Assembly: GCA_947625865.1 (NCBI GenBank)
Contig: CANQQD010000014.1
Location: 1 to 39,740 of the forward strand
Length of the DNA: 39,740 nt
Reading direction: 5' to 3'
From: an uncultured Clostridia bacterium
GTDB taxonomy: Bacteria; Bacillota; Clostridia; Christensenellales; Borkfalkiaceae
Shown: positions 7,114-15,062 of the stretch, one piece after another
Position numbering within the stretch: position 1 is the first letter of the stretch
Layout of the letters: the number at the start of each line of letters is the position of its first letter
Notes under the pieces: model-generated
Seen by the model: the letters and a program-made list of their open reading frames with translations, nothing else
The model's database searches: none
What the model was told of the DNA's origin: nothing
Program-made: the position numbers and the translations under genes

Positions 7114-7941
7114 ATGGCTATTAAAAGGTACAGACCCACGTCCGCCGCACGCCGTTTCATGACGGTGAGCGCTTACGACGAAATCACCAGCGCCAAGCCC
7201 GAGAGGAGCTTGCTGCACGACAAGCGCAAAACGGGCGGCAGAAACAACCAGGGTAAAATAACCGTGCGTCACATAGGCGGCGGCAACAGAATAAAGTACA
7301 GAATTATCGACTACAAGCGCAACAAGGACGGCATACCCGCAACGGTCAAGACCATCGAGTATGACCCCAACCGCTCGGCGAACATCGCGTTGCTCGCATA
7401 TGCCGACGGCGAGAAGAGATATATCCTCGCGCCCGTAGGTCTGAACGTGGGCGACAAGGTTATCTCCGGCAAGGGCGCCGACATAAAGTCGGGCAACTGC
7501 CTGCCCCTCTCGGAGATCCCCGTAGGTACGGTCGTGCACGCAATAGAGCTCAAGCCCGGCAGGGGCGCGCAGATAGCGAGAGCGGCGGGCATCTCCGCCC
7601 AGATAATGGCAAAGGAAGGCGCCTACTGCACGCTGAGGATGCCCTCGGGCGAAATGAGGCTCGTTTCCGTTAACTGCAAGGCGACTATAGGACAGGTAGG
7701 AAATCTCGAGCACGAGATAATCCGCGTAGGCAAGGCGGGCAAGACCCGTCACCTCGGCACCCGTCCCACAGTGCGCGGCTCCGTCATGAACCCCAACGAC
7801 CACCCTCACGGCGGCGGCGAAGGCAAGAGCCCCGTGGGACACGCAGGTCCCCTTACCCCTTGGGGCAAGCCCGCTCTGGGATACAAGACGAGAAAGAAGA
7901 AGAATCCTACTTCCAAGTTTATTTTGAAGAGAATCAATTAA
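7114..7941 (+). CDS. rplB: 50S ribosomal protein L2
   Basis: 275 residues, full length. L2 is a primary 23S rRNA binder required for peptidyl-transferase activity and subunit association. The highly conserved [13 protein letters not shown] near residue 225 holds the functionally important His, and [15 protein letters not shown] lies near residue 48. The C-terminal [17 protein letters not shown] is typical. It sits in the compact S10 operon run. Confidence 0.99.
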   Translation: MAIKRYRPTSAARRFMTVSAYDEITSAKPERSLLHDKRKTGGRNNQGKITVRHIGGGNRIKYRIIDYKRNKDGIPATVKTIEYDPNRSANIALLAYADGEKRYILAPVGLNVGDKVISGKGADIKSGNCLPLSEIPVGTVVHAIELKPGRGAQIARAAGISAQIMAKEGAYCTLRMPSGEMRLVSVNCKATIGQVGNLEHEIIRVGKAGKTRHLGTRPTVRGSVMNPNDHPHGGGEGKSPVGHAGPLTPWGKPALGYKTRKKKNPTSKFILKRIN

Positions 7942-7954
7942 GGAGGAATAGACA

Positions 7955-8233
7955 ATGTCAAGAAGCGTTAAAAAAGGACCTTATGCCGAAGCAAGGCTTA
8001 TGGCAAGAATAGAGGCGATGAACGCTGCCGGCGAGAAGAAGGTTATCAAAACCTGGTCCCGTGCGACAACGATATTCCCCCAGATGGTAGGACACACTAT
8101 CGCCGTTTACGACGGCAGAAAGCACGTGCCCGTGTACATTACAGAGGACATGGTAGGCTGCAAGCTCGGCGAGTTCGCGCCCACCAGAACATTCAAGGGA
8201 CATGCGGCAAAGACCGCGTCAGCCAAGAAATAA
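7955..8233 (+). CDS. rpsS: 30S ribosomal protein S19
   Basis: 92 residues, normal. S19 forms a complex with S13 in the 30S head near the A-site. Recognised by SRSVKKGPY at the start, [20 protein letters not shown] and the C-terminal [18 protein letters not shown] lies 10 nt upstream of the ATG. It lies between rplB and rplV as in most bacteria. Confidence 0.98.
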   Translation: MSRSVKKGPYAEARLMARIEAMNAAGEKKVIKTWSRATTIFPQMVGHTIAVYDGRKHVPVYITEDMVGCKLGEFAPTRTFKGHAAKTASAKK

Positions 8234-8245
8234 GGAGTTTGAAAT

Positions 8246-8635
8246 ATGGCAAGCAATATGAATAAAAAGCAGGAAAGAATTGCCGAGAATAAAGACAAGC
8301 GTCCTTATGCAACGGCTAAATACCTCAGAATTTCCCCCTATAAAATAAGAACGGTGCTCGCGCTCATCCGCGGCAAGTCGGTGGAGGAAGCCGAGGCTAT
8401 CCTCACCTACTGCACGAAGGGCGGCAGCGCGGAGGTAAAAAAGGTTTTGCTCTCCGCGGCAGCCAACGCCGAGCACAACAACGGCATGGACAGAAGCGAC
8501 CTCATAGTCGCCGAGGCGTTTGCGAACGGCGGTCCCCACTTGAAGAGAATGCAGCCCGTTTCCAAGGGCAGGGGGCACGCAATATTGAAGAGAACGAGCC
8601 ACGTCACCGTAATACTTGACGCAAAGAAGGTTTAA
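8246..8635 (+). CDS. rplV: 50S ribosomal protein L22
   Basis: 129 residues, somewhat longer than the common 110-115 because of a lysine-rich N-terminal extension (MASNMNKKQERIAENKDKR). The core KYLRISPYKIRTVLALIRGK is typical, and so is the tunnel hairpin KGRGHAILKRTSHVTVIL. L22 extends a loop to the tunnel constriction, the site of macrolide-resistance changes in other species. Confidence 0.97.
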   Translation: MASNMNKKQERIAENKDKRPYATAKYLRISPYKIRTVLALIRGKSVEEAEAILTYCTKGGSAEVKKVLLSAAANAEHNNGMDRSDLIVAEAFANGGPHLKRMQPVSKGRGHAILKRTSHVTVILDAKKV

Positions 8636-8646
8636 GGAGAGAATAT

Positions 8647-9315
8647 ATGGGACAAAAAGTTAATCCTCACGGTTTGAGAGTCGGCATAATTTCCTCATGG
8701 GATACGCAGTGGTACGCAGACAAGAAGACGTTCCCCGCGCATCTTAAGGAGGACAACGAGATCCGCACCTTCTTAAAGAAAAAGTATTACGAAGCGGCTA
8801 TCAGCAAAATAACCATTGTCCGCGCGGCGAACAAGATAGAGGTCGGCATCTATACGGGCAGACCTGGCGTGCTCATCGGCAAGCAGGGCTCCGAAATAGA
8901 GGTCATCAAGAAGGATCTTGCAAAGCTTACTAAGGGCAAGATAATTATAATCAACGTAAGAAAGATAGATAAAATAGACCAGGACGCACAGCTTGTAGCC
9001 GAGGCGGTAGCCGCCCAGCTCGAGAAGCGCGTATCCTACAGAAGAGCAGTAAAGCAGCAGATCGCAAAGGTGGCAAAGTCGGGCGTCAAGGGCGTCAAGA
9101 TCACCGTCGGCGGCAGGCTTGACGGCAGGGAGATCGCGGGCACGGAGAGCTATCACGAGGGCTCCATACCCCTTCAGACGATCCGCGCCGACATCGACTA
9201 CGGCTTTGCTGAAGCGCACACAACCTTCGGCGTACTCGGCGTAAAGTGCTGGATATACAAGGGCGAGGTGCTCGAGAACAAGAAACTTATAATATCCGAG
9301 GGAGGCGAAGAATAA
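8647..9315 (+). CDS. rpsC: 30S ribosomal protein S3
   Basis: 222 residues. S3 lines the mRNA entry channel and helps unwind mRNA. It begins [15 protein letters not shown]. The KH-type RNA-binding segment [19 protein letters not shown] is near residues 75-95, and [20 protein letters not shown] lies in the C-terminal domain. The gene ends one nucleotide before rplP, whose ribosome site GGGAGG lies in the last codons of rpsC. Confidence 0.98.
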   Translation: MGQKVNPHGLRVGIISSWDTQWYADKKTFPAHLKEDNEIRTFLKKKYYEAAISKITIVRAANKIEVGIYTGRPGVLIGKQGSEIEVIKKDLAKLTKGKIIIINVRKIDKIDQDAQLVAEAVAAQLEKRVSYRRAVKQQIAKVAKSGVKGVKITVGGRLDGREIAGTESYHEGSIPLQTIRADIDYGFAEAHTTFGVLGVKCWIYKGEVLENKKLIISEGGEE

Positions 9316-9316
9316 T

Positions 9317-9751
9317 ATGTTGATTCCCAAGAGAGTTAAAAGAAGAAAGCAGCACCGCGGCAAGCTGCACGGTTCGGCGCAGAAGGGCAACAAGATAGCG
9401 TACGGCGAGTACGGACTGGTTGCCGAGGAGTGCGGCTGGATCAAATCAAACCAGATAGAGGCAGCCCGTATCGCCATGACGAGATTCATAAAGCGTGGCG
9501 GACAGGTGTGGATAGATATATTCCCCCACAAGCCCATAACCCGTCACCCGGCAGAAGCCCGTATGGGCTCCGGCAAGGGCGCGGTTGAGTACTGGGTAGC
9601 AACGGTAAAGCCCGGCAGAGTAATGTTCGAAATGGCGGGCGTATCCGAGGACGTTGCCAGGGAGGCAATGAGGCTCGCGAGCCACAAACTCCCCATAAAG
9701 TGCAAGTTCGTCGCAAAGCAAGCGGAAGGCGGTGAAGCAAATGAAGGTTAA
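9317..9751 (+). CDS. rplP: 50S ribosomal protein L16
   Basis: 144 residues, typical. L16 organises the tRNA-binding region near the A-site. Conserved motifs include [30 protein letters not shown], and [19 protein letters not shown] around residues 78-95. The last codons overlap a GTG that could start rpmC, but an ATG shortly after suits L29 better. Confidence 0.98.
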   Translation: MLIPKRVKRRKQHRGKLHGSAQKGNKIAYGEYGLVAEECGWIKSNQIEAARIAMTRFIKRGGQVWIDIFPHKPITRHPAEARMGSGKGAVEYWVATVKPGRVMFEMAGVSEDVAREAMRLASHKLPIKCKFVAKQAEGGEANEG

Positions 9752-9935
9752 GGAAATTATAAATTTAACCGATGAGGAGCTGAACAACAAGCTTCAGGAA
9801 CTCAAAACCGAGCTCTTCAATCTGCGTTTCCGCCATGCAAGCGGACAGCTCGAGAACCCCATGTCGATAAATCTCGTCAAGAAGGATATCGCAAGGGTCA
9901 ACACGGTGATCCGCCAAAGGCAGTTAAAGGCGTAA
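9741..9935 (+). CDS. rpmC: 50S ribosomal protein L29
   Basis: 64 residues from the ATG at 9741, the expected length, beginning [14 protein letters not shown]. An in-frame GTG at 9732 would add three residues but lies inside the ribosome site GGAAGGCGGTG, so the ATG is preferred. L29 sits beside L23 at the tunnel exit. [12 protein letters not shown] and [12 protein letters not shown] are typical. The start overlaps the end of rplP by 11 nt. Confidence 0.95.
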   Translation: MKVKEIINLTDEELNNKLQELKTELFNLRFRHASGQLENPMSINLVKKDIARVNTVIRQRQLKA

Positions 9936-9947
9936 AAGGAGCAGAAA

Positions 9948-10208
9948 ATGGAAGAGAGAACAACTTTAAGAAAGGAAAGAGTGGGCATAGTGGTATCCGA
10001 TAAAATGGATAAAACGGTAGTAGTTGCCGTAACCGAAAAGTCCAAGCATCCCCTCTATAAAAAGACCATAACCAAGACCACCCGCTTCAAGGCGCACGAC
10101 GAAAAGAACGAGTGCGGCGAGGGCGACAGGGTCAGGATAGTGGAAACGCGCAAGCTGTCTAAGGATAAGAATTGGCGCGTGGCTGAAATTATCGAAAAAG
10201 CAAAATAA
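9948..10208 (+). CDS. rpsQ: 30S ribosomal protein S17
   Basis: 86 residues, normal. S17 is an early-binding 16S rRNA protein with an OB fold. Recognised by [36 protein letters not shown] and [19 protein letters not shown] ribosome site AAAGGAG precedes the ATG. It ends the first tight block of the operon; rplN, which normally follows within a few dozen bases, is 587 bp away behind repeats. Confidence 0.97.
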   Translation: MEERTTLRKERVGIVVSDKMDKTVVVAVTEKSKHPLYKKTITKTTRFKAHDEKNECGEGDRVRIVETRKLSKDKNWRVAEIIEKAK

Positions 10209-10337
10209 GCTACCGCCAACGTGTTATAAACGTCGCAATACGGTGTCGCGTTTACGCGCTCCTCGGTTACGTACTTCTTTGTACGCTCCCGTCGTCGCTT
10301 GCGCACGCTCCTTGTCTTGCTCGTTTCTAACCCGTTG
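10209..10337 (+). repeat. Stop-codon-flush repeat A, copy 2 (after rpsQ)
   Basis: Begins on the base after the rpsQ stop with GCTACCGCCAACGTGTTATA, nearly identical to the start of the copy behind rpsJ. It contains ACGTCGCAATACGGTGTCGC, the hairpin CGTAC (10270-10274)/GTACG (10281-10285), and CACGCTCCTTGTCTTGCTCG. No U-run is present. Confidence 0.8.
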
Positions 10338-10350
10338 CAAACCCCACACC

Positions 10351-10389
10351 CTGTCATTCTGAGGAGGGCGTAGCCCGACGAAGAATCTG
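10351..10389 (+). repeat. 39-nt repeat, partner of 138-176
   Basis: Plus-orientation copy of a 39-nt repeat whose inverted partner lies at 138-176, with one mismatch. It starts CTGTCATTCTGA and contains GGGC-GTA-GCCC. It lies behind repeat A in the rpsQ-rplN gap and is followed by another TTTCTAACCTGTTGC motif. Confidence 0.8.
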
Positions 10390-10461
10390 TTTCTAACCTG
10401 TTGCAGACTTCGTAATTTCAATAATTTCGTAATTATAAAATTAATGTCAAGCGTTACGCTT

Positions 10462-10675
10462 GCGGCGACACGCCGCTTGATGAGCGGTAATGTGAGTCAA
10501 GTGGTACGGTAATTAAGATACCCGGCTGCGGCGACACGCCGCTTGATGAGCGGTAATGTGAGTCAAGTGGTACGGTAATTAAGATACCCGGCTTGCGGCG
10601 ACACGCCGCTTGATGAGCGGTAATGTGAGTCAAGTGGTACGGTAATTAAGATACCCGGCTGCGGCGACACGCCGC
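10462..10675 (+). repeat. Tandem repeat of 66-67 nt, three full units plus a partial
   Basis: Units start at 10462, 10528 and 10595 and a truncated one at 10661. The full units are almost identical, with one extra T before the third. Each begins with the hairpin GCGGCG-ACA-CGCCGC, followed by TTGATGAGCGGTAATGTG and TAATTAAGATACCCGGCT. A diverged single unit, CACGCCGTTTGACGTGCGG, lies near 23476. No spacers exist, so it is not a CRISPR. It occupies the space between rpsQ and rplN; recent expansion is inferred from the near identity. Confidence 0.92.
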
Positions 10676-10689
10676 ATGATTACTACCTT

Positions 10690-10728
10690 GCACAAAGGAG
10701 AGCGGGGCGACCCACCTCGCTTATGTGC
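10690..10728 (+). promoter_or_regulatory. Stem-loop in the region before rplN
   Basis: GCACA (10690-10694) pairs with TGTGC (10724-10728), and inside it AGCGGGG (10701-10707) pairs with CCTCGCT (10715-10721), with one G-U. It lies about 70 nt upstream of rplN and outside the tandem repeat. It could be a leader structure or an RNA-processing site. No known class was recognised and no clear promoter was found nearby. Confidence 0.4.
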
Positions 10729-10795
10729 GCAAGGGGCAATCCTCTGCAAAATAAAAATACAGTTGTAAGTTTCAAATCAAAAAGGAGTCAGATTT

Positions 10796-11164
10796 ATGAT
10801 ACAACCTCAAACAAGGCTCAAGGCCGCGGACAACAGCGGCGCAAAGGAGCTTATGTGCATAAAGGTGCTCGGCGGCTCGGGACGCAAATACGCCAATATC
10901 GGCGACGTCATCGTCTGCTCGGTCAAAACCGCCGCTCCCGGCGGCGCCGTTAAAAAGGGCGAAGTGGTGAAGGCGGTAATAGTCCGCAGCGCCAAGGGCA
11001 TCAGACGCGACGACGGAACGCACATCACGTTCGACGACAACGCCGCGGTAATAATAAACGCAAACAAGGAACCTCGCGGCACGCGTATCTTCGGACCGAT
11101 AGCAAGAGAGCTTCGTGAAAAGAACTATATGAAGATAATATCGCTTGCCCCCGAAGTGCTGTAA
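10796..11164 (+). CDS. rplN: 50S ribosomal protein L14
   Basis: 122 residues, standard length. L14 forms inter-subunit bridges and is the target of the silencing factor RsfS. Conserved blocks are [20 protein letters not shown] and [14 protein letters not shown] near residue 40, plus [13 protein letters not shown] near the end. The start has AAAAGGAG 10 nt upstream. It opens the second tight gene block (spc part) after the repeat-filled gap. Confidence 0.98.
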   Translation: MIQPQTRLKAADNSGAKELMCIKVLGGSGRKYANIGDVIVCSVKTAAPGGAVKKGEVVKAVIVRSAKGIRRDDGTHITFDDNAAVIINANKEPRGTRIFGPIARELREKNYMKIISLAPEVL

Positions 11165-11179
11165 TAAAGGAGAAGAGCT

Positions 11180-11599
11180 ATGAACGTAAAATTGAATGAT
11201 AATGTAGTTGTTATCACCGGCAAGTATGCGGGCAAGCAGGGCAACGTAATTGCCACATCTCCCAAAAACGGCACGGTTGTAGTAGAGGGCGTCAACATTC
11301 ACAAGAAGTCCAAGAAGGCGAGAAAAGCCAACGAGGTTTCCCAGATAGTCGAGGTGCCCGGCCCCATCGACGCGAGCAACGTAATGGTAGTGTGCGCGGC
11401 GTGCGGCAAGGCGATAAGGGTGAAGCACAGCATAGTCGACGGCAAAAAGGTGCGCGTATGCGGAAAGTGCGGCGCCGTTCTGGACAAGGGCTATGTATCC
11501 AAGGCTGCGGCAAAGGCTGCAAAGAAGGAAGAACCCAAGAAGCGCGTAAGGAAGCGTGCTAAAAAAGAAGAGACCGCCGAGAGCGGCGAGACCGAATAA
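11180..11599 (+). CDS. rplX: 50S ribosomal protein L24 with zinc ribbon and charged C-terminal tail
   Basis: 139 residues, against about 100-105 for most L24. The KOW core [18 protein letters not shown] and [10 protein letters not shown] is normal. A Cys4 zinc ribbon is visible at Cys72, Cys75, Cys94 and Cys97. From about residue 107 a low-complexity Ala/Lys/Glu/Arg tail of about 33 residues follows ([20 protein letters not shown]). L24 initiates 50S assembly. The tail faces the similarly Lys/Ala-rich N-terminus of the next gene product, L5. Confidence 0.96.
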   Translation: MNVKLNDNVVVITGKYAGKQGNVIATSPKNGTVVVEGVNIHKKSKKARKANEVSQIVEVPGPIDASNVMVVCAACGKAIRVKHSIVDGKKVRVCGKCGAVLDKGYVSKAAAKAAKKEEPKKRVRKRAKKEETAESGETE

Positions 11600-11610
11600 G
11601 GAGGTGCGCG

Positions 11611-12228
11611 ATGGCTACTACAAAGAAGACTGCGGCAGAGCCCGCAAAAAAGACCGCGGCTGAGGCAAAGCCCGCCGGCAAGGTATATAAGTCGAGAGTG
11701 CAGGAGCAGTACGAAAAGGAAGTCGTGCCCTACCTCGAAGGAAAATTCGGATATAAGAACCCCATGCAGGTGCCCAAGCTGGTAAAAATAGTTATAAGCT
11801 CGGGACTCGGCGACATAAAGGACAACGCAAAGTCCATACAGCTCGCCCAAAACGAGCTCAAGCAGATCACGGGACAGCAGCCCGTGTTGACAAAGGCAAA
11901 GAAGTCGGTTGCGAACTTCAAGGTGCGCGAGGGCATGACCATAGGCTTAAAGGTAACGCTCCGCGGCAAGATGATGTACGACTTCTACGATAAATTCATT
12001 TCCATCGCTCTTCCCAGAGTGCGCGACTTCAGGGGCGTGCTTTCGGAGAGCTTTGACGGAAAGGGCAACTATTGCATGGGCGTAAAGGAGCAGCTCATCT
12101 TCCCCGAGATCCAGTACGATCAGGTCGAAAAGATAAGGGGCATGGATATCTGCATCGTAACGACCGCGCAGACCGACGAAGAAGCGAGAGAACTTTTAAG
12201 GGCTTTGGGTATGCCCTTCAAGAAGTAA
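11611..12228 (+). CDS. rplE: 50S ribosomal protein L5 with Ala/Lys-rich N-terminal extension
   Basis: 205 residues, about 25 more than the common 179. The extra part is an N-terminal low-complexity segment with a repeated KKTAAE. From about residue 27 the protein is a standard L5 ([50 protein letters not shown]). L5 binds 5S rRNA and contacts the P-site tRNA. AAGGAGG lies directly upstream of the assigned ATG, so the extension is probably translated. Confidence 0.97.
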   Translation: MATTKKTAAEPAKKTAAEAKPAGKVYKSRVQEQYEKEVVPYLEGKFGYKNPMQVPKLVKIVISSGLGDIKDNAKSIQLAQNELKQITGQQPVLTKAKKSVANFKVREGMTIGLKVTLRGKMMYDFYDKFISIALPRVRDFRGVLSESFDGKGNYCMGVKEQLIFPEIQYDQVEKIRGMDICIVTTAQTDEEARELLRALGMPFKK

Positions 12229-12238
12229 GGAGAAATAT

Positions 12239-12424
12239 ATGGCAAAGAAATCAATGATAAACAAACAGCAGAAGCCCCAGAAGTATTCCACAAGGGAGTA
12301 CACCCGCTGCTCCATCTGCGGCAGACCCCATGCGGTGCTCCGCAAGTACGGAGTATGCCGTATATGCTTCAGAAACCTCGCTTACAAGGGACAGATTCCC
12401 GGCGTTAAAAAATCGAGCTGGTAA
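12239..12424 (+). CDS. rpsN: 30S ribosomal protein S14, zinc-binding type (type Z)
   Basis: 61 residues, the short zinc-containing form. Cys24, Cys27, Cys40 and Cys43 form the CxxC...CxxC site (CSICGRP and CRICFR). The C-terminus [15 protein letters not shown] is typical. S14 completes the 30S head late in assembly. It lies between rplE and rpsH, with 10- and 14-nt gaps. Confidence 0.98.
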   Translation: MAKKSMINKQQKPQKYSTREYTRCSICGRPHAVLRKYGVCRICFRNLAYKGQIPGVKKSSW

Positions 12425-12438
12425 GGAGGAGAATTGAA

Positions 12439-12831
12439 ATGACAGATCCCATTGCAGATATGCTCACACGCGTGAGAAACGCAATCAAAGCAAACAAGGA
12501 AACGGTTGAGATCCCCTCATCCAACATGAAGAAGGCTATTGCCGACATAATGCTCTCGGAGGGCTACGTTTCGGACGTAAAGGTCGCCGAGGACGGCTAC
12601 AACGGCAAAATAATCATAACCCTTAAATACGCAGGCAAGAAGCACAGCGTTATAAACGGGCTGAAGAGAGTCTCCAAGCCCGGGCTTCGCACCTATGCGG
12701 GCGTAGAGGATATGCCCAAGGTCATGGACGGTCTCGGCATAGCCGTGCTCTCCACGAACAAGGGTATAATGACGGATAAGCAGGCAAAGGCCGCAAACGT
12801 AGGCGGCGAAGTGCTCTGCTATATCTGGTAA
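12439..12831 (+). CDS. rpsH: 30S ribosomal protein S8
   Basis: 130 residues, normal. S8 is a primary 16S rRNA binder and, in E. coli, the repressor of the spc operon; that regulation is not shown here. Recognised by [15 protein letters not shown] at the start and [20 protein letters not shown] with the terminal [15 protein letters not shown] precedes the ATG. Confidence 0.98.
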   Translation: MTDPIADMLTRVRNAIKANKETVEIPSSNMKKAIADIMLSEGYVSDVKVAEDGYNGKIIITLKYAGKKHSVINGLKRVSKPGLRTYAGVEDMPKVMDGLGIAVLSTNKGIMTDKQAKAANVGGEVLCYIW

Positions 12832-12845
12832 GGAGGTAATTTAGT

Positions 12846-13394
12846 ATGTCAAGAATAGGTAAATTACCCGTATCCATTCCCGCAGGCGTTTCCGTGACCT
12901 TCGAAGACGGGCTGCTTACGGTAAAGGGAAGCAAGGGCACGCTCACCCAAAAGGTTACGGGTGAGATAGATATTAAGGTAGAGGGTGCGGAGGCGCACGT
13001 GGTAACCACGGGCAACGCCGACGACACCAACGCAAAGCACGGCTTATACCGCGCTCTTCTCCACGACATGGTAGTTGGTGTGACCGAGGGCTACACCATC
13101 ACGCTGAACGTCAACGGGGTAGGCTGGAAGGTCGCAAAGAACGGCAACAAGCTCGTTCTGAACGTAGGCTTTTCACACCCCGTGGAATTTGTGGAGCCCG
13201 CAGGCATAACCTTTGCCTGCCCGAGCGACAAGGAAATAACCGTATCCGGCATAGATAAGACCGTGGTCGGACAGACCGCGGCAAACATCCGCAAAGTAAG
13301 AATTCCCGAACCTTATCACGGTTACGGCATCGCGTACAAGGGCGAAGTGATCGAGCGCAAGGAAGGCAAGACGGGAGGTAAGGGCAAGAAGTAA
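12846..13394 (+). CDS. rplF: 50S ribosomal protein L6
   Basis: 182 residues, normal. L6 lies near the factor-binding centre of the 50S subunit. It has the two tandem domains typical of the family. SRIGKLPVSIPAGVSV opens the first, and the second ends with RKVRIPEPYHGYGIAYKGE and a basic tail. The next gene, rplR, is separated by 70 nt that contain a GNRA-capped hairpin. Confidence 0.98.
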   Translation: MSRIGKLPVSIPAGVSVTFEDGLLTVKGSKGTLTQKVTGEIDIKVEGAEAHVVTTGNADDTNAKHGLYRALLHDMVVGVTEGYTITLNVNGVGWKVAKNGNKLVLNVGFSHPVEFVEPAGITFACPSDKEITVSGIDKTVVGQTAANIRKVRIPEPYHGYGIAYKGEVIERKEGKTGGKGKK

Positions 13395-13464
13395 TATCCC
13401 GTGCGGCGCTTCCCGCAAAGGGGTACAAGCAACCGCGAGGTTGGTTGCCCAATAAGGAGAAATT
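13395..13464 (+). promoter_or_regulatory. rplF-rplR spacer with GNRA-loop hairpin
   Basis: The spacer is longer than its neighbours. It holds CAACC-GCGA-GGTTG at 13430-13447 (with GCAACC/GGTTGC as an alternative pairing) and a CCC-GCAAA-GGGG stem before it. The opening ATCCCG and the CCGCAA...GGGTA phrase resemble the rplO-secY spacer. No U-run follows, so a translational or processing role is more likely than termination; this is inference. Confidence 0.4.
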
Positions 13465-13833
13465 ATGATAAAGAAGATAGATAAAAACGAAGAGAGGCTC
13501 AGACGTCACACGCGCGTCCGCAAAAAGATTTCGGGCACGGCGGAAACTCCCAGAATGAGCGTATTCCGCAGCCTCAACCATATCTACGTCCAGATAATAG
13601 ACGACGTTAAGGGCGTTACATTATGCTCGGCGTCCACCATGGAAAAGGACGTAAAGGCAAAGATAGAAGGTCTTTCAAAGACCGAAGCCGCAAAGGTCGT
13701 CGGCAAGGTCGCAGGCGAAAAGGCTGTCGCACTCAAAATAGAAACAGTTGTCTTTGACAGGGGCGGCTACCTCTACACGGGACGTGTACAGGCGGTTGCA
13801 GACGGCGCGAGAGAAGCCGGACTCAAATTCTAA
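13465..13833 (+). CDS. rplR: 50S ribosomal protein L18
   Basis: 122 residues, standard. L18 binds 5S rRNA together with L5 and L25-type proteins and helps place it in the central protuberance. Typical motifs are [33 protein letters not shown] and [20 protein letters not shown] with the terminal EAGLKF. An AAGGAG site precedes the ATG. Confidence 0.98.
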   Translation: MIKKIDKNEERLRRHTRVRKKISGTAETPRMSVFRSLNHIYVQIIDDVKGVTLCSASTMEKDVKAKIEGLSKTEAAKVVGKVAGEKAVALKIETVVFDRGGYLYTGRVQAVADGAREAGLKF

Positions 13834-13844
13834 AGGAGCTTATT

Positions 13845-14381
13845 ATGGAAGAAAAGAAAGAAAGACCCGCAAGAAGAGAACAGAGAAGAAGACAGCAGGA
13901 AGACGACGGACTTGTTAAAAAGCTCATACAGGTCAACCGCGTTACCAAGACTGTCAAGGGCGGCAGAAACATGCGCTTTGCCGCGCTCGTCGTAGTAGGC
14001 GACGGAAAAGGCTCCGTGGGCTACGGCATGGGCAAGAGCAAGGAAGTTCCCGAGGCTATCGAAAAAGCCAACGCACAGGCAAAGAAGAACATGAAGAAGG
14101 TCAGCCTTCAGGGCACGTCCATTCCGCACACCGTGCTCGGCGTATTCGGCAGGGGCTCGGTTTTGATGATGCCTGCCTCCGAAGGTACCGGCGTTATAGC
14201 GGGCGGTCCCGTGCGTGCCGTTATGGAAGCCGCGGGAGTCAAGGACGTAAGAACGAAGTCCCACGGCACATCCAATCCCATTAACTGCGTAAAGGCGGCT
14301 ATCCACGGCTTAATGGATCTGAAATCGCCCGAAGAGGTTGCCGCAGCCCGCGGCAAGACCGTTGAAGAGGTCAAGGGTTAA
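13845..14381 (+). CDS. rpsE: 30S ribosomal protein S5
   Basis: 178 residues, with a basic N-terminal extension rich in Arg/Glu. S5 is important for translational accuracy and mRNA entry. The conserved double-stranded-RNA-binding-like part reads [20 protein letters not shown] and [20 protein letters not shown], and the second domain has [20 protein letters not shown]. It is followed after 12 nt by rpmD. Confidence 0.98.
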   Translation: MEEKKERPARREQRRRQQEDDGLVKKLIQVNRVTKTVKGGRNMRFAALVVVGDGKGSVGYGMGKSKEVPEAIEKANAQAKKNMKKVSLQGTSIPHTVLGVFGRGSVLMMPASEGTGVIAGGPVRAVMEAAGVKDVRTKSHGTSNPINCVKAAIHGLMDLKSPEEVAAARGKTVEEVKG

Positions 14382-14393
14382 GGGAGGCACAGC

Positions 14394-14573
14394 ATGATAA
14401 AGGTAACGTTGATAAAGAGCCCGAGCAACGAGCAAAAGACGGTGAAAGCCACCGTTGCCGCGCTTGGTCTCAAAAAAATAAGACAGTATAAAATTCTTGA
14501 GGAGACGCCCGCCAACCTCGGGCAGATTTCCAAGATTTCCTACCTTCTCAAAGTGGAAAAAGTGGAGGAGTAA
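14394..14573 (+). CDS. rpmD: 50S ribosomal protein L30
   Basis: 59 residues, the normal short bacterial form: MIKVTLIKSPSNEQKTVKAT at the start, LGLKKIRQYKILEETPANLG in the middle, ISYLLKVEKVEE at the end. L30 binds the 23S and 5S rRNA interface of the 50S subunit. The ATG follows GGGAGG. The gene lies between rpsE and rplO as expected, ending three bases before the rplO start, so the two are probably translationally coupled. Confidence 0.96.
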   Translation: MIKVTLIKSPSNEQKTVKATVAALGLKKIRQYKILEETPANLGQISKISYLLKVEKVEE

Positions 14574-14576
14574 AAA

Positions 14577-15026
14577 ATGAGAATAGATACATTACAGCCC
14601 GCAGAGGGCGCAACGACCCCCGCAAAGAGACTTGGAAGAGGTATAGGCTCCGGGCTCGGCAAAACGTCCGGCAAGGGACATAAAGGACAGTGGGCGCGTT
14701 CGGGCGGCGGCGTACGTCCCGGCTTCGAGGGCGGTCAGATGCCCATGCACAGAAGAGTGCCCAAGCGCGGTTTCCATAACAAGTGGGCTACGAGTTATAC
14801 CATTATAAACCTCAGCCAGCTTGCAGACGTACCCGCGGGTACGGTGGTTGACTTCGGATATGTTTCCGAACATTCCCTTGCAAAGGAAGTTAAGGGCAGC
14901 GCAGGTCTCAAGGTTTTGGGCGGCGGCGAAATAAAGGTCGCGCTCACCGTAAAAGCCGCAAAATTTTCCGAGAGTGCAAAAACAGCCATCGAAAAGGCGG
15001 GCGGCAGCGCAGAGGTCACAGAATAA
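14577..15026 (+). CDS. rplO: 50S ribosomal protein L15
   Basis: 149 residues, typical. L15 is a late-assembly 50S protein with an extended glycine-rich N-terminal part. [20 protein letters not shown] and [20 protein letters not shown] are diagnostic. The ribosome site (GGAGGAG) lies within the last codons of rpmD. secY follows after 36 nt. Confidence 0.98.
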   Translation: MRIDTLQPAEGATTPAKRLGRGIGSGLGKTSGKGHKGQWARSGGGVRPGFEGGQMPMHRRVPKRGFHNKWATSYTIINLSQLADVPAGTVVDFGYVSEHSLAKEVKGSAGLKVLGGGEIKVALTVKAAKFSESAKTAIEKAGGSAEVTE

Positions 15027-15062
15027 AGATCCCGCACCCGCAAGGGTGTAAAGAGGTTTGGT
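15027..15062 (+). promoter_or_regulatory. rplO-secY spacer with GNRA-loop hairpin
   Basis: CACCC-GCAA-GGGTG at about 15034-15047 is a perfect five-bp stem with a GNRA tetraloop, followed by the secY ribosome site AAGAGG. It begins with ATCCCG directly behind the stop codon, like the rplF-rplR spacer. It could moderate translation or protect mRNA ends; no known regulator is recognised. Confidence 0.4.

Noticed and set aside
10462-10675. CRISPR array
   Set aside because: Units are contiguous with no spacers, and no cas genes are nearby; it is a plain tandem repeat.
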